DNA of 64,000 nt from Gracilaria gracilis (lineage: Eukaryota; Rhodophyta; Florideophyceae; Gracilariales; Gracilariaceae). This document shows, one piece after another, positions 46,284 through 57,707 of this stretch. The stretch covers positions 744,001 through 808,000 of the forward strand of contig JARGSG010000024.1 of NCBI GenBank assembly GCA_030374805.1, written 5' to 3'. The position numbers and the translations under genes were made by a program. Numbering within the stretch: the first letter of the stretch is position 1; each line of letters opens with the position of its first letter. The notes beneath the pieces are model-generated. The model was not told where the DNA came from, searched no databases, and saw only the letters and a list, made by a program, of their open reading frames with translations.

Positions 46284-46490
46284 TTGCAGAGCTCTATTCA
46301 ATGGCATCGGCGAGCGTCAATCTCGCCAGGTTCATGCTCGCCAGTACCATTGAACGGCGCTCTGCCTGAGCATTTTCGCAGAGAATGCGAGCCGGCCTGC
46401 GAACTGCAGTACCGCCATGAGGCGAGGCGCCTCATAACGATACTGTACTACTCGGTTTGTGCGTCGCATGTCAGTTCGCTCATCGCACGT
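46284..46490. repeat. Two adjacent imperfect hairpins
   Basis: The first (about 46286-46369) pairs CAGAGC...TTCAATGG with CCATTGAA...GCTCTG, and inside it GGCGAGC with GCTCGCC. The second (about 46395-46485) pairs GCGAACTG with CAGTTCGC around a perfect inner stem ATGAGGCG/CGCCTCAT. They lie 0.4-0.6 kb inside the left end of G, upstream of its transposase. Neither resembles the GGACAGCGG hairpin family. Confidence 0.55.
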
Positions 46491-46499
46491 AGCGCTCAC

Positions 46500-47680
46500 C
46501 GCCTCGCAAAACGTTCGAAATTAGTTTTACCTGTATTGGGATCGGAAAGGAAGCGAGTTGTCAGTATTCCCAATCTGGAGTGTAGAGTATTACTCTTGTG
46601 AGAAACGTACCGCATATCAGAGTGCTTTCTGTTTCTAAGAAAAAAAGTCAGTAGTACCACCATGAGCTCCCTGTGTTCAACGGCTAAGAAAATGAAACAA
46701 AAAGTTAGATTACTGAGAAACGTAGTTCCCAGACAGAGTAGATCAACAAGACGCATCAATAACATGAACGCATTCAAGAGATTGAGGCACCGTTGACCAT
46801 CCTAGTATTCTCCTAATCACCACACGGGCAGCATAAGAAACAATCCTTTACTTGTCAAGCAATGAAATGATGGAAAACATGTCAGAATCAAACCAAGAAG
46901 AAACCATCATACCATGAAAACATAGCCAACTTACCATTAAGAATCACTCGTTCGGCCTCGTAGACGTAACGCACGTGCCTACTATTAGACCAACGTCGTA
47001 TGCAATCGCATCGAAATCGCTTACCTGTGAATCAATACAATGCCGCTTCAAATGTCAGAAACAAAGCAGAAAGTGACCAATCTCGCTTTCCCAAAGTTTA
47101 AACTTACCATTACGCAGTCTTCTGTACAAAAACATTCCGCATCCTGCCATATTTTTCGCGCTCTCCAACAACAGTACCTGTGTTCAACGGCGAAGAACAT
47201 AAAACAACAAGTTTGAATACTTAGAAACGCGTTTCCCAACACACTATTTCAACAAGAAGTACCAAGAACATGAACGCATTGAAGAGATTGAGGAACTGCG
47301 GCTATAAGAGTATGCGGATGGTCAAAGGTGCCACCGTTGACCATCCGCATAATCGTATAGTCGCAAAACTGGCATCATAAGAAACATTCCTTCACCTGTT
47401 TAGCAATGAAATGATGAAGAGCATGTCCGACTCAAGCCACAAAGAAATCAAACCGCAATGAAAACAAAGCCAACTTACCATTCAGAATCAATCATGCTGC
47501 CTCGTACACGTAACGCACTCGCTGACCATTAGACTACGCGCAGATGCATATCGAGAAGCGTTTAACTGCGTAGGAATACAATTCCGCTTAAAATGTCAGA
47601 AACGAAGCATAAAGTGACCAACCTCGCTTTCCCAAACTTACCAATACGAATTCTTCTGTACAGACCAGTTCCGTATCGTT
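46500..47680. repeat. Tandem repeats of about 540 bases with CTTACC motifs
   Basis: A diverged unit occurs about twice plus a fragment. Landmarks include ATGTCAGAAAC at about 47053 and 47593, GTGTTCAACGGC at about 46673 and 47177, and ATGAACGCATT at about 46761 and 47270. CTTACC (mostly ACTTACCATT) recurs at about 46930, 47022, 47103, 47474, 47637 and 47730. The motif could be a subterminal transposase site of the G family or, on the minus strand, GGTAAG splice-donor-like sites. The second unit also holds a 14-bp perfect hairpin (47312-47350, arm ATGCGGATGGTCAA). No gene recognised; the rest up to 48347 is likewise empty. Confidence 0.5.
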
Positions 47681-48347
47681 TCAGAAATATTAGTAGTTGG
47701 TTCAGAAGTATGAAGCGTGGAAGAATAACCTTACCAAAGAACCCAAACGTCCGCACCTCAGAAAAAGGAGATTCTCCGAAATGGTTCGTTCAACTTCCTA
47801 ATCGCATGATGTCCGACGTCATTCGATTAGGAAGTGAAAGATCTGTTTCGGAAAGCATCAAACATGTTTTGCACACCGCGCGCGAGAAACCGAACGAAAC
47901 GGAGCAAATATCGCCTTCGTCGAAGCGCGATGGGAAAACGTAGTCAGCTTCGGATGAAAATGGGAGAGAACGTCGTTTTCAAACGTACCAGAAGCCAGTG
48001 ACTTACATCTGCATTAACTGGGACGCTGGCCCGGACGGCGATCCCAGTTCATGGAGGAGGCGAGGCCACAGAGAATTTTACGCGTCGTCGGCCGAGATCG
48101 GACAAGTGTACAGATATATCGTTGTCAATTGACAGAATTATTTTCAGTGGTGGATGATCAACGTTGAACCCTGGCGTCAAGGTCGACGTGTCCATGCGTT
48201 ACTTTTTTGAACAAAAGCACGTGATTTAAACTCAAATCTATTCTCCACTCCTTCCCCTGTCCTCAGCATCCTCCCCACCGTCCTTTCGTCTTCCGCTTCT
48301 CTTCCGTGCTTGTTCCCTTCCTCTTCTCTCAGACCTTTCCCTTCATT

Positions 48348-51300
48348 ATGGTTTACTACTGCAGGCACAAACAGCGCGGCTGTCCGTTCATGGCACGAGA
48401 AGTGTTGTCGCTTCAGAGACACGTCAGTCAGTGTCCTCACCGTCACAAAGCCATTCCATACGGTGAGCACAGCATTCGACGGAGCAAGCGTTTCAAATTA
48501 TCTGCCCCACCTCCAAACGCTTCTTCTTCGGAAACCGTTACAGCTCCCTGCCGTACTGCCGAATCTCTCCCTCCCAAAGAAATGGAAGTCTCCGTTCCAC
48601 CGGAACCCCCGGAACCAGACCGAATTGAGTCGAGTTCTAAACCTCCGTCGCCCTCTCCCTCACCCTTTGAAACCTCAATTGGAAACGACTCTACTCTTCC
48701 ACCTTCCGAAGAGTCGCTCGGCGCTCTTCATATGGATTATCTTACCGTCTGTCTCGCTTCCGTAGCCCCCCACCTTGGTCATCGTGAGGCAGACGAGCTC
48801 ATTTGTCTTCTTCGGAACCCCCGCTTCTCGCAGAAGCGCTTCAACAAAACCATCACCAGTTCCAAGCGCTGTACGGAACTCAAGAACGCTATCTTCGAAC
48901 GATATGCTTCCACCGATGGATTCAAACAAACCTCTATCTCCCCGCAAGGATGTAAGTTCAGCGCCACTCTCTACACGAGAGACCCAATTGAGACCCGTTT
49001 CAAGCAGCTCCAGTTAACTAACAGCGAAAAAACCTTCTTCCACCCTATCCCCCAGACCCACTCCGCGAAAATTTCTCATCCCATGTCCGCAACTCTCGCA
49101 AGGGACGCCACCTCCAAGCTAAAGGAAGTGGTAATGGGCTCCTTGGATAATAGAATAATAGAATAGTTTGGCATACTCAAGAAATAAGTTTCAGTGAATC
49201 TTTCGTAGGTCTTCTGCAGTTGTACACCGATAAGTCTTCAACAACTCTAAAGCAAACTTCGGTCACCGCCTATCCCTTTCACCTCGTTTTCCTCAACTTT
49301 TCCGACCAGCTACGCCGCAAATGTATCCGTGAGGACCTCACGGTAGTTGCGTACTTCCCTACAACTCTCGAAGAAGTTTCTTCGTCGCATGCAGATGCCA
49401 TTCCATTCGTTTCCAACACATCTATCCGCGATGCGAGGATGCAGATTCTGCATCACTCCCTTCGCCGTATTCTAGAGCCTATTCTAAACCTTGCATTGAA
49501 AGGAATTGAGTTCACCGGGAAAGACAAAGTCCATCGGGTATGCCATTCACTGTTGGCAAGTTACTGCGCAGACATACCTGAAGCAAAGGATATTCTGTCT
49601 ATTCTCCATGGCACAAAGACCGGACGCCCCTGTCACAGATGCCAGGTGCGACGCTCAGTTTTATCCAGTGATGTGCCTACCTCTTTCTCCTTGCGCACAC
49701 AGAACCAGACAAAACGACTAAAGGAAACATATTACGCAGTCTTGAAAAATGCAGAGCAAGAAGACCTTGAAAGATGTCCCCGTAGAGCTAGTGACAGAAG
49801 AGCTCAGGCAGATTCTCTGATGCGCTCCAACTCCGTATCTCTTACCCCATCTTTTTTAGAAAGCCCTTTCATCCTTCGTTTGATCCCAGGACTTTCTCCT
49901 TACAGCCTCTTTTCCTTCGAACCGTTGCACAACCTTCATATTGGCATATCAAAGCCCATTAAAACAGCCACCATTGAGCGACTTCAGTCACACACGCTGT
50001 TAATCACCATAGGAGAATCTACACCGCGCTCCTTCCGAACAGTTCGCACGCAACTTCTAAACCATGCAAATGCAATCCTCGCCGCCATGGAAAGGGACTT
50101 CCCCTCTAGAGGCTTGCACATAGACTTTTCTACACAAGAAAAAGGCAAGTATCTCAACGGTATATTCATCAACGAAGGTCTACGCGGAATGCTGGAGGCA
50201 AAGAACTACAAAGCACTGGACATGGTTTTCCCATTCATAGGCGCTTTCTTTGATACATGTCGTGGAAAACATGAAACAGCACCTACCATAACCATCTTCA
50301 AACAATACTCAGACTTGGTCGGCGCCATTTTCAGGTACAATCGAGAACCAAACTGGAACGAAAGCTCTCTCTCAGCTCTCCAGGCCCAGATCACAGCCTT
50401 CAAACAATGTACGACCAGAACATTAGCCGACTTCCACCCCTCTAGACTTGGAACGTTGAAGTTTCATCTTCTTGACCATCCCGTCGAGGATAGCAGACGT
50501 CTAGGAGGTATCCAATGCTACGATGCAGGGATATATGAGCATGCCCACCTCTTATTCAAAAGGCATTATCGGCGAACGTCGAGAAGAACGGCAACGGCTG
50601 TGCAGGAAACCACTCGCTCTATCAATCATGAAAATGTGAGAAAGAAGTGGATTGGTGATAATCTCCAAGAAGGCATGGCACGCGCACCATACGCTTCCCC
50701 AATACCTTCTATTCAACTTCTTCGATTTACGAAGAGGGGTCGTTCGATAACCATGGGACAACTTCGACACTACGTTAGGCGGCTCTCCTCATCTTCACTG
50801 ACGCTATCTGATGCTAAGAAGGACCTCCAGGATAATGATACAATCTCCATTCTAGACCAAATTGGGGAACAAGCACTTCCACCGTTCCTCAACCTGGTTG
50901 AGGAGACGCTCGAAGATAACTCGATACCCCACTTACCGGAGAAGATCAGGATAACACTCGTGAACTCCGCAGTTGTAAGAGGTGGTATGGTTCCCGTTCT
51001 ACGTCATTTTGAGGCCTCGTCCAATTCTATCGTCCTAGGTAGAAACAAGTTTCCCGTCAACCAAAGGGCGTTTTTCTCTCCAGCTTTCGGACCGAGCAGG
51101 AAACCCAAATTCTCGACCATCTTGGTCAAAGAAGAACAAGGTGCAACATGGGTTGCTCAAGTAGTCGCTCTTCTCCGTGTGTCTGTTCTCGAATACTCGG
51201 GCCCTGTTCCAGAAGTGGCATTCGTTCGGTATTTTGAGGTGTTGCCTCCCGCAACAGCTTTGGACAATGTTTTGCAATGCATATCTTTACGTTGGGCTAA

Positions 51301-51561
51301 AGTGATGAGCAAAACCACACTGTACACTTCCCTGCCCATTCAACACTAAAGAGCTCAGAACACCTCAACCCTTGGTATGGAATGGTTCCGGGTTCAGCAA
51401 TACAGGGAACAGTACATATAGTTCGTTCTAATTATCCAGCCCATCCATTTTCTTCTACACTTCAATGGTTCCAACATCGATTCTACATCAATAGGTTTTA
51501 TCATGAGCCTGTTCAACACCCAACTGAACCCGAAGAACCCCTTATAGAAGTAGAACAATAA
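48348..51561 (+). pseudogene. Transposase of element G, almost intact
   Basis: The ATG at 48348 (MVYYCRHKQRGCPFMAREVL) opens a zinc finger like that of B. Core blocks: LASVAPHLGHREADELICLL, LLQLYTDKSSTTLKQTS, ADIPEAKDILSILHGTKTGR with PCHRC, LFSFEPLHNLHIGISKPIK, RGMLEAKNYKALDMVFPFIG and LGTLKFHLLDHPVEDSRRLG. Only two lesions are seen. An 8-bp tandem duplication (AATAGAAT twice, about 49148-49163) shifts the frame and stops it at 49166. A small indel at about 51300 shifts the last 85 codons, which read WYGMVPGSAIQGTVHIVRSN and end at 51561. It is the best-preserved transposase in the window, about 1070 residues if read through. Confidence 0.88.
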
Positions 51562-51572
51562 AAGATTCCCGG

Positions 51573-53873
51573 TCATTCTTCTTGTTCATTGTCACCAGGT
51601 TGCAATCCTCTTCTCACTGGTGTGCTACTTCCAAAACCCAGCATGTCTATCTCCTTGAAATCCATGTCTTTTTCCTCACACTCTCCGATAAAACAATCTG
51701 TAACTGATCCCAATCTCTTGCTCACATTCTCAACGAAGAAACGTTCACGCAATGTTAGGTATATCTTTCCGCTCGAGGGCATTCGAAGCGCTATCGTAGC
51801 CTCCCTCATATCATTCCCCAGCACTCCAGTCCATTCATATGCTGCACTCCCATAGTGATGGAACTCGTTAGAATAACCTCTCTGTACATGTTGCCGGACA
51901 TCTTCCAACAACTCTTTCAAACAGAGAGGTAATAACTCCGCATACTTCTTCGTGAACTGTTTCTGCCTTTGCCCACCTCTCGGAGATTGAGCAGTAACAA
52001 GAGTGACAACCGTCAGAATCCATGCGTCTAAGCGTGCAAGTGTCAGTATCGTGCCATCCACTAATGTCCCTTCCTCTTTATCCTCAACATGATACGCAAT
52101 GACGTCCTTCAACACTTCTACGCCTACCGTGTTTCTGAAGAACAAGTCCTGGTCGTTCGTATCCATTTTATTCCCGTCATTCTTAGCCTTCGAATACTTC
52201 AAACGATCAAGCGGTGCACTCCTCCACCATGACGTGGTGGGGATTTCATTCGCACCAAGTCGCAAGATGTTTTCTTGTGCTTCCCTCAGCTGCTGTTCAA
52301 CTTCATCGGCATTTTCTTCTACCACTTTCGTTCTTCTCTATATTAGATCATAACCCAACACCAAAAACAATTTATCCCTTGTATTTCTCTTTTACACCCC
52401 CAAAACATCACTTATTGTCTGTTTCATTCTCTGCCTTAGACACATATCCGCACACACTTCTAATATGCATCTTTCTGTGAGAGAGGTCTGTCTAATTCCT
52501 TCCCAACTCACTTCTTTCAACTCACTTTGTACCATAGTCTTCAACAGCGCATCCCCACCCCCTTCAACAGATGGTGTGAACATTCCAAAACTGGCGAGGA
52601 GCTCCACAGGATTCTTGGGAACCATCGCGACACCATCCCCCTCGTTTCGAATTATCCCTTCTCCATTCTCCGTCGCTCCCTCCATTATCTCAGCTCGATT
52701 GATCCAATTCCTTGAAGGTTTTTCACCTTCAGAACACAGTTCACTGGTCTCTCTCCTGGCCCAAGTCAACATATTGTGATACACTCCTCGCGCAACCCCT
52801 CTAAACGCATCGCTTACAGCGATTCGATGCTTCTTTCTTCCGGTTCGTCCGGGTTCACTGGTACGGGAAGTGTTACTGCCCTACTGATTCAATGCACCAA
52901 GTAAACCTTCAATCACCAGTTCTTTCTCCTCAAGCTTAGTCTTCAATGCTGTGCTTTGCTCTTGCGCGACCTTTACAAGGAGTCCCCGTATCATCAAATC
53001 CTCCTCCAACTTCTTCACCTTTGCTTTCAGTCTATTGATTTCTTTCAGCAAATCTCTGTGGTTTACAGAAGACGTGATTTCTTTCTCGACAGTTCCCCTG
53101 TCTTCGTCCTCCTCCTGCTCTACTTCATGTACCTCCCTTGTTCCCTGTACTCTATCTACTTCTGTTCTTCGTGGAACAGTAGAGGTTAGAGTCCTCTTCA
53201 TTGCACGATATACTGGAGTTATTTCATCCCCTGCATTATCAGCATTGTGCACAATGTCAGCCACACGCCGCTCAGAGTTATCCTCTCTGAATCTTTTTCG
53301 CCCTGAAAAATTCGAGTTCCGAAGATTTACCCTTCCCACACGCTGTATGCCGACTTGTCGTGCCTTCAAGGCAACTTTAGATGCCCTTCGCGTCGAAAAT
53401 GGTGATGGCCGTGGAATGGTTGTGGAATCGTCCACACTCCGTTGTAGGTCTCTTGCAGTGGGACTATTTTCCAGTTCAGAGACACGGAAATTCTCTTGTT
53501 CCTCTTGTGAAACTCGAACCTTTTCCACAATATCCCTTGTCAACGGACCTGCCGGTTCTCGAGCTTTCGGAACCGGTGAAATTTCTTCGGAGTTGAGATT
53601 TTGTTCTACGTTGCCAGTGGTACGCGTTGGGGAGCTCGGCGATGGTTTACTTTGACGTACATCGCTAGTTTTCTCAGAGGTACCTTTGCGCCGATAATGG
53701 CGGTGACCGACGATGGGATTAGGCCCGTGGTTGGCTTTCGCTGCTGGTGATTGACGTGGCGTTGTTTCAACAGCCACTCGTGTTGAACCTCTGTTATCCT
53801 CACCAAGTTTCTTCTTCTTCCCTACAGGCTTCTTTCGCGACTGGGTGCCCCGCGTTCTTGCCTTGTCCACCAT
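51573..53873 (-). pseudogene. Type 1 coiled-coil protein of element G
   Basis: A single frame of 767 codons runs from the ATG at 53873 (MVDKARTRGTQSRKK) to 51573, interrupted only by stops: TAG at 52881, TAA at 52392 and TAG at 52338. It contains a basic and Ser-rich N-terminus, a coiled coil (EINRLKAKVKKLEEDLMIRG, LKTKLEEKELVIEGLLG), then the conserved blocks GVARGVYHNMLTWARRETSE, CLRQRMKQTISDVLGV, LARLDAWILTVVTLVTAQ, GGQRQKQFTKKYAELLP and GKIYLTLRERFFVENVSKRL. The alignment with B through the stops shows it is one gene. It converges with the transposase 11 bases away. No function is known to me. Confidence 0.75.
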
Positions 53874-56320
53874 GTTGTTAATTGATACCAATGCCCAAGT
53901 TGAGAAAAGAAAACAGGGAAGACAAAGAGATTGTAGATTAAAGGGGATTCGGAGAACGGTGTGAAAGAGCGAGGATGGTTGGACACGGAAGGGAGTATGA
54001 TGAATGGAATAGCGGAATCAATAACAGTCAGTTTACAGAACCTGTGTAAATCATTGGAAACTACAAATCGTGCAGCTACACAAAGGGAGTTGCCTATAGA
54101 CCTCGCAACCACTCCTCGTCCTTAGCGAAATCAAGAGTGAGAGACCAGTTTCAATTGTACTCCGCACCATAACTGACATAGAGCTCCTCACCAACTTCTA
54201 TCTGTCTCTGGTGCCACGTATGCCATTAACACAGGTTTCCCAGAAACAGCGCGTTGGGAGCGTGGACCGATGTGCAGTGGCGCTTCATCAGTGCACTGAT
54301 GACGCCCCACGACACCCGGGTCCGCTGTCATCGGCGCGCTGGTGATGCCACGTATGCCACTACCACAAGTTTGCCATACACGGGGAGTTGGGACAGCGGA
54401 CCGGTGTGCAGTGGCGCTTCATCAGTGCACTGATGAAGCGCCACGACACCCGGGTCCGCTGTCATAGGCGCGCTGGGGGTGCCACTTATGCCACTACCAC
54501 AGGTTTGCCATACACGGGGCGTTGGGACAGCGAACCGATGGGCAGTGGCGCTTCATCAGTGCACCAGAAACAGCGCGTTGAGACAGCGGACCGATGTGCA
54601 ATGGCGCTTCATCAGTACACTGATGAAGCGCCATGACACCCGGGTTCGCTGTCATCGGCGCACTGGTGGTGTCACGTATGCCACTACCACAGGTTTGTCA
54701 TACACGGGGCGTTCGGACAGCGGACCGATGTGCAGTGGCGCTTCATCAGTGCACTGATGAAGCGCCACGACACCCGGGTCCACTGTCATCGGTGCGCTGG
54801 TGGTGCCACGTATGCCACTAACACAGGCTTGCCACACACGGGGCGTTGGGACAGCGAACCGATGTGCAGTGGCGCTTCATCAGTTCACTGATGAAGCGCC
54901 ACGACACCCGGGTCCGCTGTCCCAGGCTGTCGTTTAAATTAATTGGAATTATAAAATCTCTTTGGGACAGCCGTCCGGGGTGGCGTAGCGCTCCATCGGC
55001 GCAGCGATGAAGCGCAATGAGACCCCAGTCTACTGTCCTACTTGTCGTTATTAGTAACATCCCGTATATCTCCACATTTATTTAGTTCTGTGTCTCTCGC
55101 GTCTTCAAGCTTTCCTTAACATCTCTTTGACGCATCACCTGCCGTAGATGAAGTACCACCTTCTCTTGATCCCCTCTCCGCGCGCTATGAAAGATAAAGC
55201 TTGAGTTCTTGTAGGTCTGCCTTGTCGGCGTGTCGACCAGGAAACCCGTTGTGCGACCCGCTACTGTGCATTCACGCGATAGACGGTAAACCGAGGCGCA
55301 TTGTGGTTCATGGATGCAACGATGAAGCGCCATTGTACTCCTGGCCATTGCCCAGTCGTTGTTTTTCCCGAATAATGTAATACGAACCTTTCCCTAAGGG
55401 AATGGAACTTTTACTCTTCCACCAAGATATTGGTCTTTTCAAAATCCAAGTAACAATATAAATATATATAGCAATAGAGTTGTTTCAATTCTACACTAAC
55501 GTCACAGAGGCGACTGTCTGGCGCGGACACCGTCCGCTCGATACATATCGCTGCATAGCCGTAGGCGAAACACCCGCATCTCTACAGACTACTGTCACGC
55601 ACGAATGCTCGTGCGCAAACATCATATAAGTCATTCCTTTACAGAATAGGCTCACATGAAGTTAAATCCTTCTTTATGGGGACTTTGAGCCTGGTAGGAC
55701 ACTTATGGGGCTGCATTTATTAGTGACGTTAGTATAGTGAGCATTGTTGCGAATGCTCTGGAAACACCCCAAATTAGTGTGTTAGGATGGTTTTCAATCC
55801 CTCCAAACGCATCCAGGACCGTTGGTCTAGATCACCCGCCGGACAGCGGACCCGGGTGTTGTGGGGCTTCATCGGTGCACCGATGAAGCGCTACTGCACA
55901 TCGGTCCGCTGTCCAAAAAACTAAATTCTTTTTTTTGCCTGCCGCCCGGGTCGGTCCCAAATATCTGTATCCGGGGCACACGTGCTACTACTAATGGATA
56001 TCGCGTTTGCAGAAACATCGCAGCCATGTACAACTAACTCCCGTTCGGGTCTGTTTCACAGCCACCTGTACTACATTCTTTAGTAGCTTACGCAGGTCTG
56101 TTGTCCTCACTACGGGCGGGACGTCAAGAGTGCTTGCGTGGCGTATAGTACAGTGACGGTTTTGGTGCGAAACCGGTCGGAACAGAAAGGGGTAAGTTAT
56201 GGTTTCAGATATAGGCCGTGCGCATAGGCAGTGGCACGGAAAAAGAGGACGGCGTTGATTGCACCATATGGCACCGAATTCTTGCTTTCGGTGACGCTTT
56301 TGGCTTTTCTAGAATTTCGA
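53874..56320. repeat. Hairpin array of element G (divergent junction)
   Basis: The first 300 bases, next to the type 1 start, are promoter-like but featureless. From about 54200 the array follows: units at about 54263-54333, 54395-54466, 54525-54560 (half), 54572-54652, 54713-54785, 54847-54925, 54962-55037 and 55850-55916. The unit at 54411-54444 is a perfect 34-nt palindrome centred on GTGCAC. The spacer repeats GCGCGCTGGTGGTGCCACGT and ACACGGGGCGTTGGGACAG with a period near 133 bases. The stretch 54829-56104 is almost identical to 38972-40243 in element C. No gene is seen in it. Confidence 0.82.
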
Positions 56321-57323
56321 ACGGATACGTGAAGGACGAGGAGCTTCTTGCGTTCCTGGAAGGGAAGGAGATCGGAGGAACGGCGTCTCCGAAGCGGGAA
56401 GTGGCCGAAGTGGCGCGGGTGGATGGAGGGTCACGAGAGGAGGAGGTTGTGTCTGTGGGGAAGGCAGGGGCTGCGGATGTGGGCTCGAAGGTGGTGGAGA
56501 GGAAGGGGGAGAAGGATGGGATATGGAGGAAAGGGGTGGTGCACCTGAGCCAGTTGGGGATTGGGGAGCACATAGAGGGTGGCGGTGGAGCGGGAGGTAG
56601 GAAAGAGCAATTTACGGGGGAAATGAAAAAGTGGGTGAGGTTGTTGGGAGTTGTGATGAAGGAGCGAATGGATGATTGTATTGCGGAGAGTGTGGCGAAG
56701 ATGGGAGGGGTGGTGTTGAGTGAAGAGGAGAATGGGTTGTCATTGAAAGCAATATCTAATTTGCGGAGTGGTTTGAAGGTGCTGGGAATGAAGATGGGTC
56801 GTCATGCCGATGGGATGATGGAATGCGTAGGGAAGGAGATACGAGAGCTGAGGGAGGAAAATGTGATGCTGAAGGAAAGGTTGGAGATGCTGGAGATGCA
56901 GATTGGAGAGGCGGAAAAGGCGCGGTTGTTGTTGGTGGAGGTGAAAGGGATACTGACGGGGACAGGAGGAGAGGTGGGAAGAAGTTGTGCCAAGGGTGGA
57001 ATGAAGGTTGAGAAGGGATCGCCTGTGACGCCAAAGACTAAGGAGTGGGTAGTCGCTTGAAGAAGAGACGCAAGGAGGGAGGGAAGCTGGCAGGAGAGGA
57101 GGTGCGGCCAGTGCTGCGGGTTGCGACGTTAACTGGGTTTCGAAGCGCGGCGCATGCGGTGCAGACGGCGGAACGAATACTGGAAGAGCAGAGGGAGCGG
57201 AGGATGGGAGGTATGGGGAGCCGTTCTGGGGCGAGGAGGGTGTACGAGAATGGGGAGAGCTGCCCGCGGAACGTCTACGAGATGACGTTTGAGGAGACGG
57301 AAACGCAGGATCCGAACGCGTGA
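56321..57323 (+). pseudogene. Type 2 coiled-coil protein of element G
   Basis: The conserved N-terminus reads ISNGYVKDEELLAFLEGKEI, with ATT where relatives have the initiating ATG. There follow a helical region (MKKWVRLLGVVMKERMDDCI, KMGGVVLSEEENGLSLKAI), a coiled coil (IRELREENVMLKERLEMLEM) and, after a frameshift at about 57050, the conserved end (LTGFRSAAHAVQTAERILEE, GSRSGARRVYENGESCPRNV, ETETQDPNA). It reads towards the right TIR, 384 bases away. Length and layout match the copies in A, B and C, so type 2 is part of the core of both families. Confidence 0.65.
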
Positions 57324-57707
57324 GGTGCGGAAATCGACTAAAGTGTGGTAGAGGGGGTGGCGGTGTTGAGTGAAGGTGGAGATGGGAAGGAATGGGCGGA
57401 TGTCTTAGGGTGGCTGGTTTGGCAATTGCTTCGCATTTTCGGGCGAAATGGAAATTGGAACTAGCACGGATGGAAAATTTAGAGAGGGTCGTGGAAAAGA
57501 GTGTAGTTGGGGTGGGTTGCGAGGCGAACCTCTCGAAATACTAGAAGACCCTGGCATTAAACTGCGGGAGATGGAATACAATATTCCAAAATTTGTTAAT
57601 TTTTTGAGTGCCAGCCTCTGCCACCCCCGCGCGTCCCCAGATACCGCCTAAAACTAGCAACTCTTCCACACATAGCACCCAGTATTCTACTTTGCAGGAC
57701 ACAGACG
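57324..57707 (+). repeat. Type 2-side terminal region and TIR of element G
   Basis: No gene here. ACTAGC occurs at about 57460 and 57652. The end of the element is TTTGCAGGACACAGACG (57691-57707), complementary to the left end at 45883 with one mismatch. TA follows. Confidence 0.75.

Larger units (their letters stand above)
45883..57707. mobile_element. Element G: 11.8-kb transposon of a related family, both ends present
   Basis: The left end is CGTCTGTGTTCTGCAAA (45883) and the right end, read inward, is CGTCTGTGTCCTGCAAA (57707). Both flanks are TA (45881-45882 and 57708-57709), and joining them restores the transposase gene of element D (GAGTACGGCTG in copy B). G carries its own transposase, a type 1 gene, a hairpin array and a type 2 gene, and none of the enzyme cargo. 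Its TIR shares CGTC.GTGTT with the B family, but its proteins are clearly diverged. Confidence 0.87.

Noticed and set aside
49148..49163. 8-bp duplication as evidence that these giant elements make 8-bp target duplications (as in hAT)
   Set aside because: Four junctions of the giant elements show 2-bp duplications instead.
51573..53873. A variant nuclear code with TAA/TAG read as Gln, since several stops align with Gln (15733, 37903)
   Set aside because: Other stops align with Trp, Arg, Glu, Lys or Tyr (34137, 12762, 19133, 4753, 10800), and frameshifts are common, so ordinary pseudogene decay explains them better.
54411..54444. Hammerhead ribozyme, suggested by the recurrent CTGATGA in the hairpins
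   Set aside because: No GAAA box or three-stem layout follows; CTGATGA is just half of the palindromic arm.
18248..56104. CRISPR-like array, suggested by regularly spaced palindromic repeats
   Set aside because: The spacers are themselves repeated and nearly identical, the repeats are about 70 nt, and the setting is eukaryotic without cas genes.
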